From NCBI RefSeq assembly GCF_012927305.1, contig NZ_JABBGH010000003.1:124001-188000 (forward strand): DNA of 64,000 nucleotides, in the 5' to 3' direction. Shown in pieces: positions 1-8,306 of the stretch. The notes below the pieces were generated by a model. It was given only the letters and a program-made list of their open reading frames with translations. It was not told the origin of the DNA and ran no database searches. Numbering within the stretch: the first letter of the stretch is position 1; every line of letters begins with the position of its first letter. The stretch comes from Hymenobacter polaris. GTDB lineage: Bacteria; Bacteroidota; Bacteroidia; Cytophagales; Hymenobacteraceae. The translations under genes and the position numbers were made by a program.

Positions 1-671
1 GGTAGGCCGGGCGTGCTTGCTCGCTGGCGGGGTTGGTTGACGGGGTATTTTCGCCCGCCGGGGCAGTAGGGTCTTTCTTGATGAACTTGCGGCTGCGCTC
101 GCCGGGTTGGCCGCGGGGCACGGTGGGCTTGCCCTCGTAGCGCACCGGCTGCCCCTGCCAGATGGCTTTCTTGGGCCGCTCCTCCCGGTCAAAGGAAGGG
201 CGCTCGCCTTTTGCGCGGCGCGGCCGGTCATCGCGCCGCTCGTTGTAGGCCGGCCGGTCGCCGTAGCTGGGGCGCGGCCCCGCGGCGGGGCGCTCGCCGC
301 GCTCCTCGCGGAAGCTACCACCGCTCGGGCGCTCGCTTCCACCAAAACTGCGGCGGGTATCACCGCCCTTGCCACTGGGTCGCTCGCCCCCGCCAAAGCT
401 GCGGCGGGTATCGCTGCCGTAGCCACCGGGGCGGCTGCTACCCGCGCCACCGGGCCGGCCGCCACCCTGCCCAAATGCCGGGCGAGCCGCCGAGTAACCT
501 TCGCGGCTATTGTCGCCGCGGCCGCCGCGCTCGGGCCGCTCGCTGCGGTTGCCATAGCCGCCGGCACTGGGGCGGTTGCCGTAGCTACGCTCGGTGCGGT
601 CGGCGCCGGGGCGGCCCCCCGAGGGGCGGCGGCTCGGCTTGTCGTTGGCGGAAGAATGCTGCTTGCCCATA
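1..671 (-). CDS. RG-rich low-complexity protein, 3' end outside window
   Basis: An open frame reads leftward from an ATG at 671 and stays open to the window edge, giving about 223 residues. It begins MGKQHSSANDKPSRR and is almost entirely Gly, Arg, Ser, Pro and Tyr, with repeats of the type RPSGG and DTRRSFGG; a less repetitive part begins near residue 180 (KKAIWQGQPVRYEGKP). Such basic RG-rich extensions precede RNA-binding catalytic domains in Bacteroidota, notably large-subunit pseudouridine synthases of the RluB type, but the catalytic part would lie outside this window, so that is only a guess. The forward-strand frames over the same bases are shadows of this gene. Confidence 0.7.
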
Positions 672-733
672 TTACTTACTGGGGTTAACGAATTGGCTGC
701 CTATCGGCGCTAGGTAATGGAATGCAATACAAA

Positions 734-781
734 GCCCGGACTCCTACGCCAGGCGACTACTGCGCCTGCTGGAGTCCGGGC
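734..781 (-). terminator. Hairpin downstream of the DksA-like gene
   Basis: The arms GCCCGGACTCC and GGAGTCCGGGC flank a partly self-complementary loop. The hairpin lies just past the stop codon of the leftward dksA-like gene and before the next gene. There is no strong T tract, so it may be a processing or weak termination signal. Confidence 0.5.
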
Positions 782-800
782 CATAAATAGGCAGAACGGC

Positions 801-1184
801 TTAGTCGCGCCGGGCCAGCTTGGCCTCAATTGAGTGCTGGGTGTGCGGCACCGCGCGCAGGCGCTCCTTCGGAATGAGCTTGCCCGTGCCGATGCACACG
901 CCGTAGGTACCGTTCTTGATGCGGAGCTGGGCGTTTTCCAGCTGCTGAATGAACTTCATCTGCCGCGAAGCTAACTGATTAAGGCTCTCTTTTTCAGCAG
1001 TTTCGGCGCCGTCTTCCAACACTTTCAACGAAGCCGCCGTGGTATCAGTGCCCGACTCGTTATTGCGGGTCAGCGTTTCCCGAATAAAGGATAGTTCTTT
1101 GCGGGCGGCGGTGAGCTTTTCCTGGATAATCTGGTCAAACTCAGCCAAGTCTTCCCGCGAGTAGCGGAGGTTTTCCTCAGTCAT
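801..1184 (-). CDS. DksA/TraR-family RNA polymerase-binding regulator
   Basis: About 127 residues starting MTEENLRYSREDL. The N-terminal half is a charged helical hairpin, as in DksA and TraR proteins that enter the RNA polymerase secondary channel with ppGpp. The C-terminal part (GTYGVCIGTGKLIPKERL) matches the Bacteroidota short-DksA signature around the zinc-finger position, but only one cysteine is seen, so zinc binding is probably lost or altered. An in-frame upstream Met at 1271 would add 29 uncharacteristic residues. I prefer 1184 because the conserved region begins there and a TANNTTTG element lies within that upstream stretch's leader at 1296-1303. The gene is followed by a hairpin. 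Confidence 0.85.
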   Translation of the reverse strand: MTEENLRYSREDLAEFDQIIQEKLTAARKELSFIRETLTRNNESGTDTTAASLKVLEDGAETAEKESLNQLASRQMKFIQQLENAQLRIKNGTYGVCIGTGKLIPKERLRAVPHTQHSIEAKLARRD

Positions 1185-1295
1185 CGAAAGGAGAAGTAAT
1201 AGTTTTTTGAATAGGGTTGCCGGTTGGCAGCGTGGGTTGCAACGCTCCGGTGAAACAAAAAGTTTGACCACTGGCCTCTAGGCCTGCAGTCTTAG

Positions 1296-1303
1296 CAAAG
1301 GTA
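1296..1303 (-). promoter_or_regulatory. TACCTTTG -7 element of the dksA-like gene
   Basis: The minus strand reads TACCTTTG, matching the Bacteroidota -7 consensus TANNTTTG. No convincing TTTG was found 19-20 bp upstream. It implies a leader of roughly 105 nt before the ATG at 1184. Confidence 0.45.
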
Positions 1304-1343
1304 GGCTTTTTCTGCCTTTTCCACGCAGCAGGCCCTAGGCCCC

Positions 1344-1820
1344 TCAAAAGCCCAGCATCTGGATGGCGGCCACCGCGGCCTCGGTGCCCTTGTTGCCGTG
1401 CCGGCCGCCGGCGCGGTCCCAGGCTTGCTCCAGGGTGTTGGTGGTGACCAAGCCAAAAATGACCGGCTTGTTGTATTTCAGCCCCACCGTGGTGAGACCC
1501 TGCGCCACGGCGTGGCAGATGTAGTCGTCGTGCTTAGTATCGCCCTTAATAACTACGCCCAGGCAAATAACGGCGTCTATCTCCTCGTGCTGCGCCAGCA
1601 GCTGGGCACCGAGGGTCAGCTCGAAGCTGCCGGGCACCGAATTGCGAAACACATTCTCGGGCTTGGCGCCGTGCTTGAGCAGCGTTTCGTAGGCTCCGTT
1701 GCTGAGCGTATCAGTCAGCTCGCGGTTCCACTCGGCCACTACCAGCCCAAACCGCTTTTCGCTAATGTCAATGAAGTTGGTGCTGTCGTAAGCACTGAGG
1801 TTTTGCAGGGCCGTGGCCAT
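1344..1820 (-). CDS. ribH: 6,7-dimethyl-8-ribityllumazine synthase
   Basis: 158 residues from MATALQNLSAYD. Lumazine synthase condenses 5-amino-6-ribitylaminouracil with 3,4-dihydroxy-2-butanone 4-phosphate, the penultimate step of riboflavin synthesis, in the cytoplasm. Family motifs are visible in order: VVAEWNRELTD near the N-terminus, SVPGSFELT, ICLGVVIKGDTKHDDYIC with the catalytic His, and FGLVTTNTLEQAWDRAGG. Length is normal. The longer frame from 1934 adds a non-conserved stretch, so the internal Met is chosen. A TATTTTTG element on the minus strand at 1844-1851 could be its promoter. The neighbouring TPR, DUF721 and recF genes form a grouping often seen in Bacteroidota. Confidence 0.95.
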   Translation of the reverse strand: MATALQNLSAYDSTNFIDISEKRFGLVVAEWNRELTDTLSNGAYETLLKHGAKPENVFRNSVPGSFELTLGAQLLAQHEEIDAVICLGVVIKGDTKHDDYICHAVAQGLTTVGLKYNKPVIFGLVTTNTLEQAWDRAGGRHGNKGTEAAVAAIQMLGF

Positions 1821-1955
1821 AAGCTTGGTTGCGATGAGTAAAACAAAAATAGGTGCTTGCCCGCTGGCGTAGCAGTGCCCCATAAGCAAAGCGGCGCCGC
1901 CCAAAAGGCCAGCGCCGCTTTTTGTCAGTTGCATGCCCTAGGGGCCGCCGGGTAG

Positions 1956-2711
1956 CTACAGCGCGGCTTTGCGCTGCCGGGCCTCAGCTACTTCCTGAGC
2001 GCTCTGGTAGTCGTTGATGATGCGGTCGTACACCTTGCCGGCGCCTTCCTTGTCGTTAGCGGCTTCCAGAGCCACGCCTTCTTTCAGCAAATAGCCAGGC
2101 GAGAAGTACTCGTTGGCGTTGTGGCTGGCGGCTTTCTCGTACAGGTCGGCGGCTTCCTTGGGCTTGTTCAGCTCCAGCTGGGCGTCGCCCATCAAGGCGT
2201 AGGCGCGCGCCTGCACCAGGTAGTCCGACGAGCTGAACTTGTTCAGGTAGTCATAGGCCTGCTGGTATTTGCCGAGCTTGAGGGCAGCCACCCCGGCGTA
2301 GAAGTCGGCCAGGTTGCCGGCCTTGGTGCCGCTGTATTCGCTGGCCACTTTGTCGAGGCCGGGGTACTTACCGTCGCCTTTGGTGGCTTTATTCAGCGAG
2401 TCGGCGGCCCAGTAGCTCACCGCCCGGAACATGGCCGCCTGGCCCTGCTCGTTCTGCTGGGTGCGCCAGTAGTTGTAGCCGAAGATGCCCACTACCACGG
2501 CCACCACCGCCCCGAGCACGCCCAGCAGCAACGTGCGGTTGCGGCGCACAAAATCCTCCGACTCGGCCAAGCGGTTGGCCAGCGCGTCGGGGTCTTCCAG
2601 CAGCGGGTTTTCGGCGGGGAAGCCCTCGGCCGGTGCCAGCGGGTCGGCCGATACAGGGCGCACCGGCTGGCGGGCGCCGGGAGTTTTATTGGTATAAGGA
2701 ATTTTCGACAT
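1956..2711 (-). CDS. Membrane-anchored tetratricopeptide (YfgM-like) protein
   Basis: 251 residues. The first 70 are polar and Pro-rich, followed by one transmembrane helix at about 59-80 (TLLLGVLGAVVAVVVGIFGY) and then a periplasmic TPR solenoid. TPR-like helices with A/Y/A spacing run from about 90 to the C-terminus (LADFYAGVAALKLGKYQQAYDYL; AYALMGDAQLELNKPKEAADLY). The topology resembles YfgM/BamD-like ancillary factors that bind translocon or outer-membrane assembly partners; the specific partner is unknown. It lies immediately upstream of ribH, 135 bp away on the same strand, so co-transcription is likely. Confidence 0.8.
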   Translation of the reverse strand: MSKIPYTNKTPGARQPVRPVSADPLAPAEGFPAENPLLEDPDALANRLAESEDFVRRNRTLLLGVLGAVVAVVVGIFGYNYWRTQQNEQGQAAMFRAVSYWAADSLNKATKGDGKYPGLDKVASEYSGTKAGNLADFYAGVAALKLGKYQQAYDYLNKFSSSDYLVQARAYALMGDAQLELNKPKEAADLYEKAASHNANEYFSPGYLLKEGVALEAANDKEGAGKVYDRIINDYQSAQEVAEARQRKAAL

Positions 2712-2792
2712 AACGAAGAGAGCCGAGGCGGCGCGAACCGGGACCTAGGGTGCCTCGGCGGCGGCCAGGATACCCTAGGGAGTAGTTAAAAA

Positions 2793-3986
2793 TTAGTCGT
2801 GGATATAGGGATAATCGTTCTGCACGTACACGTCGTGGTACAGCTCGGCGGCGTCGGGGAAGGGCGAGTTCTCGGCGAAGTCTACCGACTCCTGCACCTG
2901 CGCCTTAATGCGCTCGTCAATGGCACCCAATTCTTCTTCGGTGGCGAAGTTGTTGGTGAGGATGGTGTGGCGCACGGCCTCGATGGTGTCGCGGTGGCGA
3001 TATTCCTCCACTTCCTCCTTGGTGCGATACTTGGCCGGGTCGCTCATCGAGTGGCCCTTGTAGCGGTAGGTCTTAAACTCGAGGAAGGTGGGACCTTCGC
3101 CGGCGCGGGCGCGCTCGGCAGCGCGGGCCACGGCGTGGTGCACGTCCTCCACATTCATGGCGTTCACCGGCTCGTTGGGCATCAGGTAGCCTTCGGCAAT
3201 CTGGTGCAGCTCCACTACGTTCGAGCTGCGGCTTACGGCGGTGCCCATGGCGTAGCCGTTGTTCTCCACCACAAAAATCACGGGCAGCTTCCACAGCATG
3301 GCCATGTTGAAGGCCTCGTGCAGGGCACCCTGGCGCACGGCGCCGTCGCCCATGTAGCAGATGCAGAGCTTACCGGTCTTGTTATACTTCTCGGCGAAGG
3401 CAATGCCCGCGCCCATCGGAATCTGGCCGCCCACAATGCCGTGGCCGCCCATAAAGCCCACTTCCTTATCAAACATGTGCATCGAACCGCCTTTGCCTTT
3501 CGAGCAGCCGGTAGCCTTAGCAAACAGCTCGGCCATAATGGCGTTGGGCGAGGTCCCCAGGGCTAGGGGGTGGGCGTGGTCGCGGTAAGCGGTGATGTAT
3601 TTATCACCGGGCTCTAGCGCCGACACAGCACCCGCCACGCAAGCCTCCTGGCCAATGTAAAGGTGGCAGAAGCCCTTAATTTTCTGCTGCCCGTATAGCT
3701 GCCCAGCTTTCTCTTCGAACTTCCGCATCAGCTGCATTTGCTCGTACCAGCGCATATACACTTCCTTCGAGAACTCGGCCTTTTCAGGTGAAGTAGCCCT
3801 AGGCTCGCCCGCGGGGTTACCGCCCGCGTGGGCGTCGGGCATCACCTCTACCGGAGGCTGCTGTACGGTAGCCACGCCCGTTGCTCCGTCTACTACCACC
3901 GGGGTAGCGCCTTTGGCCGCTTTTTTTGCCTGGCCATTGGTGTTGCTCACCGCTTTGGCAGCTCCCTTTGTTTTCGTCTCAGCCAT
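2793..3986 (-). CDS. pdhA: Pyruvate dehydrogenase E1 component, alpha subunit
   Basis: 397 residues from MAETKTKGAAKAV. It is the thiamine-diphosphate E1-alpha subunit that decarboxylates pyruvate in the pyruvate dehydrogenase complex. The catalytic domain covers about 75-395. The ThDP motif is seen as GDGAVRQGALHEAFN followed by ENNGYAMGT, and the regulatory-loop region as YRYKGHSMSDPAKYR. The first 75 residues are an Ala/Lys/Val-rich low-complexity extension not needed for catalysis. The longer frame to 4190 runs into recF on the other strand and is rejected. E1-beta is not in the window. It is divergent from recF, with 72 bp between the starts. Confidence 0.95.
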   Translation of the reverse strand: MAETKTKGAAKAVSNTNGQAKKAAKGATPVVVDGATGVATVQQPPVEVMPDAHAGGNPAGEPRATSPEKAEFSKEVYMRWYEQMQLMRKFEEKAGQLYGQQKIKGFCHLYIGQEACVAGAVSALEPGDKYITAYRDHAHPLALGTSPNAIMAELFAKATGCSKGKGGSMHMFDKEVGFMGGHGIVGGQIPMGAGIAFAEKYNKTGKLCICYMGDGAVRQGALHEAFNMAMLWKLPVIFVVENNGYAMGTAVSRSSNVVELHQIAEGYLMPNEPVNAMNVEDVHHAVARAAERARAGEGPTFLEFKTYRYKGHSMSDPAKYRTKEEVEEYRHRDTIEAVRHTILTNNFATEEELGAIDERIKAQVQESVDFAENSPFPDAAELYHDVYVQNDYPYIHD

Positions 3987-4058
3987 TGTTCGAAAAGTAT
4001 AAATTCGCGTTGGGAGCGCGAAATTACGTACTACCGGCCGTACTCCCATTGCCCTTGC

Positions 4059-5201
4059 ATGACGCTCGACCAGCTCCACCTCCTGTTTTTCAAAAACTAC
4101 GACGAGGCCAGCCTCACTTTTGGTTCCGGCATCAACTGCTTTATCGGCGATAATGGCACGGGCAAAACGAATTTGCTGGATGCTATTCACTACTTAGCAC
4201 TTGGCAAAAGCGCATTTGGCAGCTCCGATGCGCAAAATATCAAGCAAGACGCTGATTTCTTTGTAGTTAAAGGCAGCTTCTCCGCGCCCGAAGCCGAAAA
4301 GTCCGAAACCATTCAGGTAAGCCTGCGTGCCGGGCAGAAAAAGACTATTACCCACGATAAGCAGCCATACGAGCGCCTGGCCGACCACATTGGCCGTTAC
4401 CCCGCTGTACTTATCTCCCCCTACGATACCGACCTCGTGCGCCAAGGTAGCGAAGAGCGCCGCCGCTATTTCGATAGCCTACAGTCGCAGCTCGACCACG
4501 ATTTTCTGGAGTTGCTCATTCAGTATAATAGCCTGCTGCGCCAGCGCACCGCCACGCTTAAGCAAAGCAACGGCGCCCACGGGTTTGACGCCTTATACCT
4601 GCAGGCGCTCGATGACCAGTTGGCTCCCCTAGGTGAGCAGCTCTCTCAGCAGCGCGTCGATTTTCTGGCGCAGTTCCTGCCCGCATTCCAGGCTCATTAT
4701 AGCCAGTTGGCTGATGGCCGCGAGCAAGTAACCATCGACTATAAGAGCCAGCTACCAGGCCAGAATTTTCGGCATCTGCTACTAGCTAATGAGCGCCGTG
4801 ACCAACTGCTGCAACGCAGCACCGTAGGGCCGCACCGCGACGATTTTGTTTTTTTAATGAATGGGCTACCCATTAAAACCTATGGTTCACAAGGCCAACA
4901 GAAGTCGTTTGTCATTGCCCTCAAGCTGGCGCAGTTCGATTTGTTGACTAACCGTGATGCGCGCTTGGCCGGACCCAAACCATCCAAACCCCTGCTGTTA
5001 CTAGATGACATTTTTGACCGTCTCGATGATAAGCGCATTGCCCGGCTACTACAGCTAGTAGCCAACCATGCGTTCGGCCAGGTGTTCCTCACCGATACCA
5101 ACCTAGCCCGTACCGACGCTGCGCTAGCGGGCATCACGGGTGAGATTAGCCGCTTCCGTATCACGCAAGGCCGGGCTACGCTTATTGCGGATGGCAGCTA
5201 G
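4059..5201 (+). CDS. recF: DNA replication and repair protein RecF
   Basis: 380 residues from MTLDQLHLLFFKNYDEA. RecF is an SMC-like ATPase that loads RecA at gaps with RecO and RecR. Walker A is GDNGTGKT at residues 30-37, the ABC signature region is YGSQGQQKSF near 275, and Walker B is LLLLDDIFDRLDD near 315. A longer in-frame start at 3828 would overlap pdhA and is not conserved, so the ATG at 4059 is used. Base composition is visibly lower in GC than the genes to the right, a trait shared with the next genes up to about 8.7 kb. DUF721 follows 80 bp downstream. Confidence 0.96.
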   Translation: MTLDQLHLLFFKNYDEASLTFGSGINCFIGDNGTGKTNLLDAIHYLALGKSAFGSSDAQNIKQDADFFVVKGSFSAPEAEKSETIQVSLRAGQKKTITHDKQPYERLADHIGRYPAVLISPYDTDLVRQGSEERRRYFDSLQSQLDHDFLELLIQYNSLLRQRTATLKQSNGAHGFDALYLQALDDQLAPLGEQLSQQRVDFLAQFLPAFQAHYSQLADGREQVTIDYKSQLPGQNFRHLLLANERRDQLLQRSTVGPHRDDFVFLMNGLPIKTYGSQGQQKSFVIALKLAQFDLLTNRDARLAGPKPSKPLLLLDDIFDRLDDKRIARLLQLVANHAFGQVFLTDTNLARTDAALAGITGEISRFRITQGRATLIADGS

Positions 5202-5281
5202 TCGTACCTCTTCCGGCGTATTTTTGACCATAGGAAACTCTTACCTGGCAGTAGTCAGGCAGCGATTTTCTACCCCATAAA

Positions 5282-5599
5282 GTGAAAAAGCCTAGCCCCT
5301 CCCCCACTGCCCGCCAAGCTGATACTATTCCGCTAAAGGAGGGCCTAGAGGCATTAGTGAGGGCGTACCGCTTGGGTGGCAAACTAAGTGAAGTATCCTT
5401 GGTAGCTAGTTGGGAACGCGTAATGGGCAAAGCCGTTGCGCTCAAAACTAAGGAGGTTTACGTTAGCAAAGGCAAGCTCTTTGTGCGCCTTACTTCCGCT
5501 CCTTTAAAACACGAGCTAGTGATGGCTAAAACGCGCGTGCTGGATTTACTTAATGCAGAAGCTGGCACTCAAGTAGTATCGGAAGTCGTTTTTCTGTAG
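5282..5599 (+). CDS. DUF721 (DciA-like) protein
   Basis: 105 residues. The conserved DUF721 core runs from about 20 to the end (LEALVRAYRLGGKLSEV, SWERVMGKAVA, KGKLFVRLTSAPLKHEL). DUF721 proteins are widespread and include DciA, the ancestral loader or operator of the replicative helicase DnaB. In Bacteroidota a short DUF721 gene commonly follows recF, as here, which fits a replication or DNA-metabolism role. It lacks the longer C-terminal tail of proteobacterial DciA. The start, a GTG-adjacent ATG-like codon at the frame beginning (KKPSPSPTARQ), could be a few codons off. Confidence 0.8.
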   Translation: MKKPSPSPTARQADTIPLKEGLEALVRAYRLGGKLSEVSLVASWERVMGKAVALKTKEVYVSKGKLFVRLTSAPLKHELVMAKTRVLDLLNAEAGTQVVSEVVFL

Positions 5600-6115
5600 C
5601 AGTTAGCTGAGGCCCTATTTTGGCTTGCAAAGCCTAGGCTAAGCGGCCGCACATTTTATTTATTGGAGCAACTTAATGCATTTGCCTCACTGGTGGATGT
5701 TAGTAGTTAGCGCAGTACCAATAGAGCGTTTTACTGCGCTAGTCTATCAGCAGCAAAAACAGAGTGATGCACATTCATGCAGTTTATCTCAGTGCAGATT
5801 GGTTGAGCGAATTCTAAGTAAGCTGCATGAGCAAAAGCCGCATGGTTTTAATATATTATTTGTCATCCGCTCAACACCTAATTAATTCAATTCCCTATCC
5901 TTGTCATTAACCTGATTACCACTCGGATTTACAAAGCGCAATGTTATATGCCTTGCTTGATGCCGTATCAAATACGATTGATAAATAACCGGCTAACTAT
6001 TTAATCAAGCCTACTTTCAGCCGGGACAACAACTACTTATATAATCGACTCACAAATAGGCAACATATGGTTATTTAACTGGCAGTTTCTGTTTCAATTA
6101 ACCTTGTTTGAAGCG
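5600..6115. other. AT-rich intergenic stretch, no convincing gene
   Basis: About 515 bp between convergent genes, with GC content well below the window average. One 69-codon frame at 5676-5885 has a GGAG sequence upstream, but its product (MHLPHWWMLVVSA...) shows no recognisable family or composition supporting it. The stretch ends at the parS palindrome. Confidence 0.5.
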
Positions 6116-6149
6116 TGACAAATATGTTTCACGTGAAACATATTTGTCA
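6116..6149. other. parS: Consensus parS site in a perfect 34-bp palindrome
   Basis: Bases 6125-6140 read TGTTTCACGTGAAACA, identical to the bacterial chromosomal parS consensus bound by ParB. The symmetry extends without mismatch over 17 bp on each side (6116-6149). The right edge overlaps the TGA stop codon (6147-6149) of the leftward HTH gene. parS sites mark the origin-proximal domain for ParABS segregation and SMC loading; a DnaA-box cluster lies 25 kb away. No parA or parB gene is in this window. A secondary role as a zero-loop terminator between convergent genes is possible. Confidence 0.9.
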
Positions 6150-6533
6150 GCGTGGTCCGTAGACTTTGAGCAAAAGCTCGTTGTAGGCCTCTAATAAGGC
6201 AATATACTTGGTCTGAAGAGCCATAAGCTGCTTAGAAACGTCCATTTCTGCGGCAGAATTATTAGCGGCACGGACAGATACAGGCTGTGATACAGCGTTA
6301 CGTGTAACGTTTGTTACAAACGGTAAAGTGGATTGCTGAATTATTGTAAAGTCATTCGAGAAGTCGTGCCCTATTATTTTACCAACGGCTTGTACAAAAT
6401 TGACGTCAAGTGTATCGTCTTTAAATTTACGGTAAATAGTAGGACGTGTAATGCCTAACTCCTCCACTATCCTAGTGATGGATATACCGCTGTTTTTTAT
6501 TGCTTCCTGCAATATTTCGCCTTGATGAGGCAT
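6147..6533 (-). CDS. HTH transcriptional regulator with C-terminal coiled coil
   Basis: 128 residues. The N-terminal 60 residues form an XRE-like helix-turn-helix (EILQEAIKNSGISITRIVEELGITRPTIYRKFKDD), of a small family common in Bacteroidota. The middle is Ser/Asn/Val-rich and the last 35 residues (MDVSKQLMALQTKYIALLEAYNELL) form a likely dimerising coiled coil. Base composition is AT-rich, unlike the flanking genes, suggesting acquisition or an unusual selective regime. The upstream region carries repeated GTGTAA units that could be its own operators. The stop codon sits within the parS palindrome. The function of its regulon is unknown. Confidence 0.8.
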   Translation of the reverse strand: MPHQGEILQEAIKNSGISITRIVEELGITRPTIYRKFKDDTLDVNFVQAVGKIIGHDFSNDFTIIQQSTLPFVTNVTRNAVSQPVSVRAANNSAAEMDVSKQLMALQTKYIALLEAYNELLLKVYGPR

Positions 6534-6542
6534 CAGATAGTG

Positions 6543-6695
6543 TGTTACAAATTACAATGCAAATATGTATTCTGTATCATTACAAACCTACTCTATACAA
6601 AAAATTAAGTGTAAGTAAAATAGTGTAAAGTGTAATGTAAATGGTATTTTGTAACAATCAGAAACAGATATTAAATGATACACTTGATTAGTGTA
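6543..6695. promoter_or_regulatory. Repeated GTGTAA/TTACA operator-like array
   Basis: Direct GTGTAA units lie at 6609, 6623, 6630 and 6691. An inverted pair TGTTACAAA (6543-6551) and TTTGTAACA (6648-6656) and a dyad TACACT-N5-AGTGTA (6679-6695) are also present. The array fills the AT-rich space upstream of the HTH gene and next to the 3' end of the GDPD gene. Autoregulation by the HTH protein is an inference. Confidence 0.45.
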
Positions 6696-6702
6696 ACGGC
6701 TA

Positions 6703-7551
6703 CTATACAGCTTTTTTTAATACAGCCTGTGCTACATCTGGATAATCGGTTGTAATCCCAGAAATTCCCCACTTACTAGCTTCTAGCATTGCCGCATATT
6801 CATTTATAGTCCAGCAAACTATTTGAAGGACTGGATAACGACTCTGCATATCCTGCGCTAGCTGGCGATTTAATAGTTGATAATCGGGACCAAATACTTC
6901 GGGTACAAAACCTAGCTCGTGAAATACTGTAGTTGAATCGAAAGACGATTCCGTAAGCAGGCAGACCGCTAGGCTTGGCTGCCAGCGCCGCACCTCTTGT
7001 AAAATGCGGAAGTCGAAGCTCAGTAGCGTAGTGCGGCTAAGCACTGCGGCGGGGCACTCACCGAGCACTAGCCTTACAAACTCAGTAGGGCTAGGGTGAT
7101 ATAATTCCTCAGTTGCGCGCGTGCTCTTGATTTCAATGGAATAGCGCACAGGTGGGCGGCCAAGCTGCTGACATGCAGCCTCGGTAGCCAGCAGCACTTC
7201 GCGTAGCAGTGGCCGATAGGTAGGCACCAACTGCTGCGTCGGGAACAGGGGGTGAGGAGATAGCCCTACCTCGCACTGGCGAATTAAATCGTAAGACATC
7301 TGGTAGAGGTTGTATTCACGCTTAGAGCCAGTGATGGGCTGGCCAGTTGGTGACAACCCTAACTGAGCCGATAGCCAAGGCTCGTGGGCAACCACAACTT
7401 GGTTATCAGCCGAGATAACTACATCCAATTCTAGCGCATCGACCCCTAGGGCCAACGCATGCAGAAAGGCTGGTAGCGTATTCTCTGGAAATAGCCCACG
7501 GCAGCCGCGATGTCCATGTACTTGGGGTAGGGCAAAGGATAACGTATGCAT
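6703..7551 (-). CDS. Glycerophosphodiester phosphodiesterase family protein
   Basis: 282 residues from MHTLSFALPQVHGHRG. GDPD enzymes hydrolyse glycerophosphodiesters to glycerol 3-phosphate and an alcohol, using a TIM barrel and a divalent metal. The hallmark HGHRG lies at 12-16, PENT near 22-25, the metal ligands in DALELDVVISADN near 40-50, and YSIEIKS near 145. There is no signal peptide, so the protein is predicted to be cytoplasmic. The longer frame from 7614 adds 21 residues of non-family sequence. It is divergent from the following small membrane-anchored protein. Confidence 0.9.
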   Translation of the reverse strand: MHTLSFALPQVHGHRGCRGLFPENTLPAFLHALALGVDALELDVVISADNQVVVAHEPWLSAQLGLSPTGQPITGSKREYNLYQMSYDLIRQCEVGLSPHPLFPTQQLVPTYRPLLREVLLATEAACQQLGRPPVRYSIEIKSTRATEELYHPSPTEFVRLVLGECPAAVLSRTTLLSFDFRILQEVRRWQPSLAVCLLTESSFDSTTVFHELGFVPEVFGPDYQLLNRQLAQDMQSRYPVLQIVCWTINEYAAMLEASKWGISGITTDYPDVAQAVLKKAV

Positions 7552-7642
7552 GGTGCTTATACGCAATAGCAACTGGCCATAGGTGCGGCCCGGTTTAGCT
7601 TTGCAACACTCCAACTGCGATTTCTAATTCGACTTTATTTCT

Positions 7643-8251
7643 ATGAAGCGTTTACTAATTTCCATTCTACTACTCGTGCTAGTAGCCGGAGGCTACTACT
7701 ATTTCCGCTACTTGCGTGATACACCGATAGCTGCCCTTATGCAAGCTGCACGCGCTACCCAAACGCATGATGTAGCTACTTTCGACCGGTTTGTGGATGT
7801 AGAGTCGGTGACAAATGGAATGGTAGACGACGTAGCCAGCCAGGGCAGCATTTTAGGGGCGCTAGTGCCGGGAGGAGGTTTTGCCTTACGAGGCGGCTTA
7901 GGGCTACTGAAACCCCAATTGGCCAAGGCAGCCCACACGGAGGTAGAGCGCTTCGTGGAAACGGGCTCGGTGGAAGCAGCCACGGCTAACGCTCCAAAAC
8001 GTCTGCTAAACGTTTCTTTCTTAGGGTTGATTGGACGTATAGTAGGGCCAGGCAGCACATTCAAAGGCATTAAGTATACAACAACTACTGGTGATGAAGC
8101 TCGCGTAGGCGTTGAATTTACCCGGCCGCAATTTGACACAACATTGGTTGCTGATATTGCCCTTAAGCGCCAGCCCGATGGCCACTGGCAGGTGAAGCGC
8201 ATAACTAATACGGGTACCCTGCTGCGACAGGCCGTGCGGCTAGAGAAGTAA
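7643..8251 (+). CDS. DUF2939-like membrane-anchored protein
   Basis: 202 residues starting MKRLLISILLLVLVAGGYYYF, a signal anchor, followed by a soluble domain. The region DTPIAALMQAARATQTHDVATFDRFVDVESVTNGMVDDVA matches the layout of DUF2939 proteins (a helical part with a D/V-rich domain and a C-terminal beta-rich part). The family has no defined function. A strong bidirectional terminator follows at 8307-8348. The gene stands alone on its strand, so it is probably monocistronic. Confidence 0.65.
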   Translation: MKRLLISILLLVLVAGGYYYFRYLRDTPIAALMQAARATQTHDVATFDRFVDVESVTNGMVDDVASQGSILGALVPGGGFALRGGLGLLKPQLAKAAHTEVERFVETGSVEAATANAPKRLLNVSFLGLIGRIVGPGSTFKGIKYTTTTGDEARVGVEFTRPQFDTTLVADIALKRQPDGHWQVKRITNTGTLLRQAVRLEK

Positions 8252-8306
8252 GCTAGGTTAAGCAAAACCACCGATAAACTGCTTTTTACCGAGCCCCATT
8301 GGCTAC

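Noticed and set aside
107..717. Two plus-strand reading frames of 193 and 168 residues at the window start
   Set aside because: Both are Ala/Arg-rich shadows of the leftward RG-rich frame, which has a sensible start and stays open to the edge.
5676..5885. 69-residue ORF with an upstream GGAG
   Set aside because: Composition is not protein-like for this genome, no family is recognised, and it lies in AT-rich intergenic DNA.
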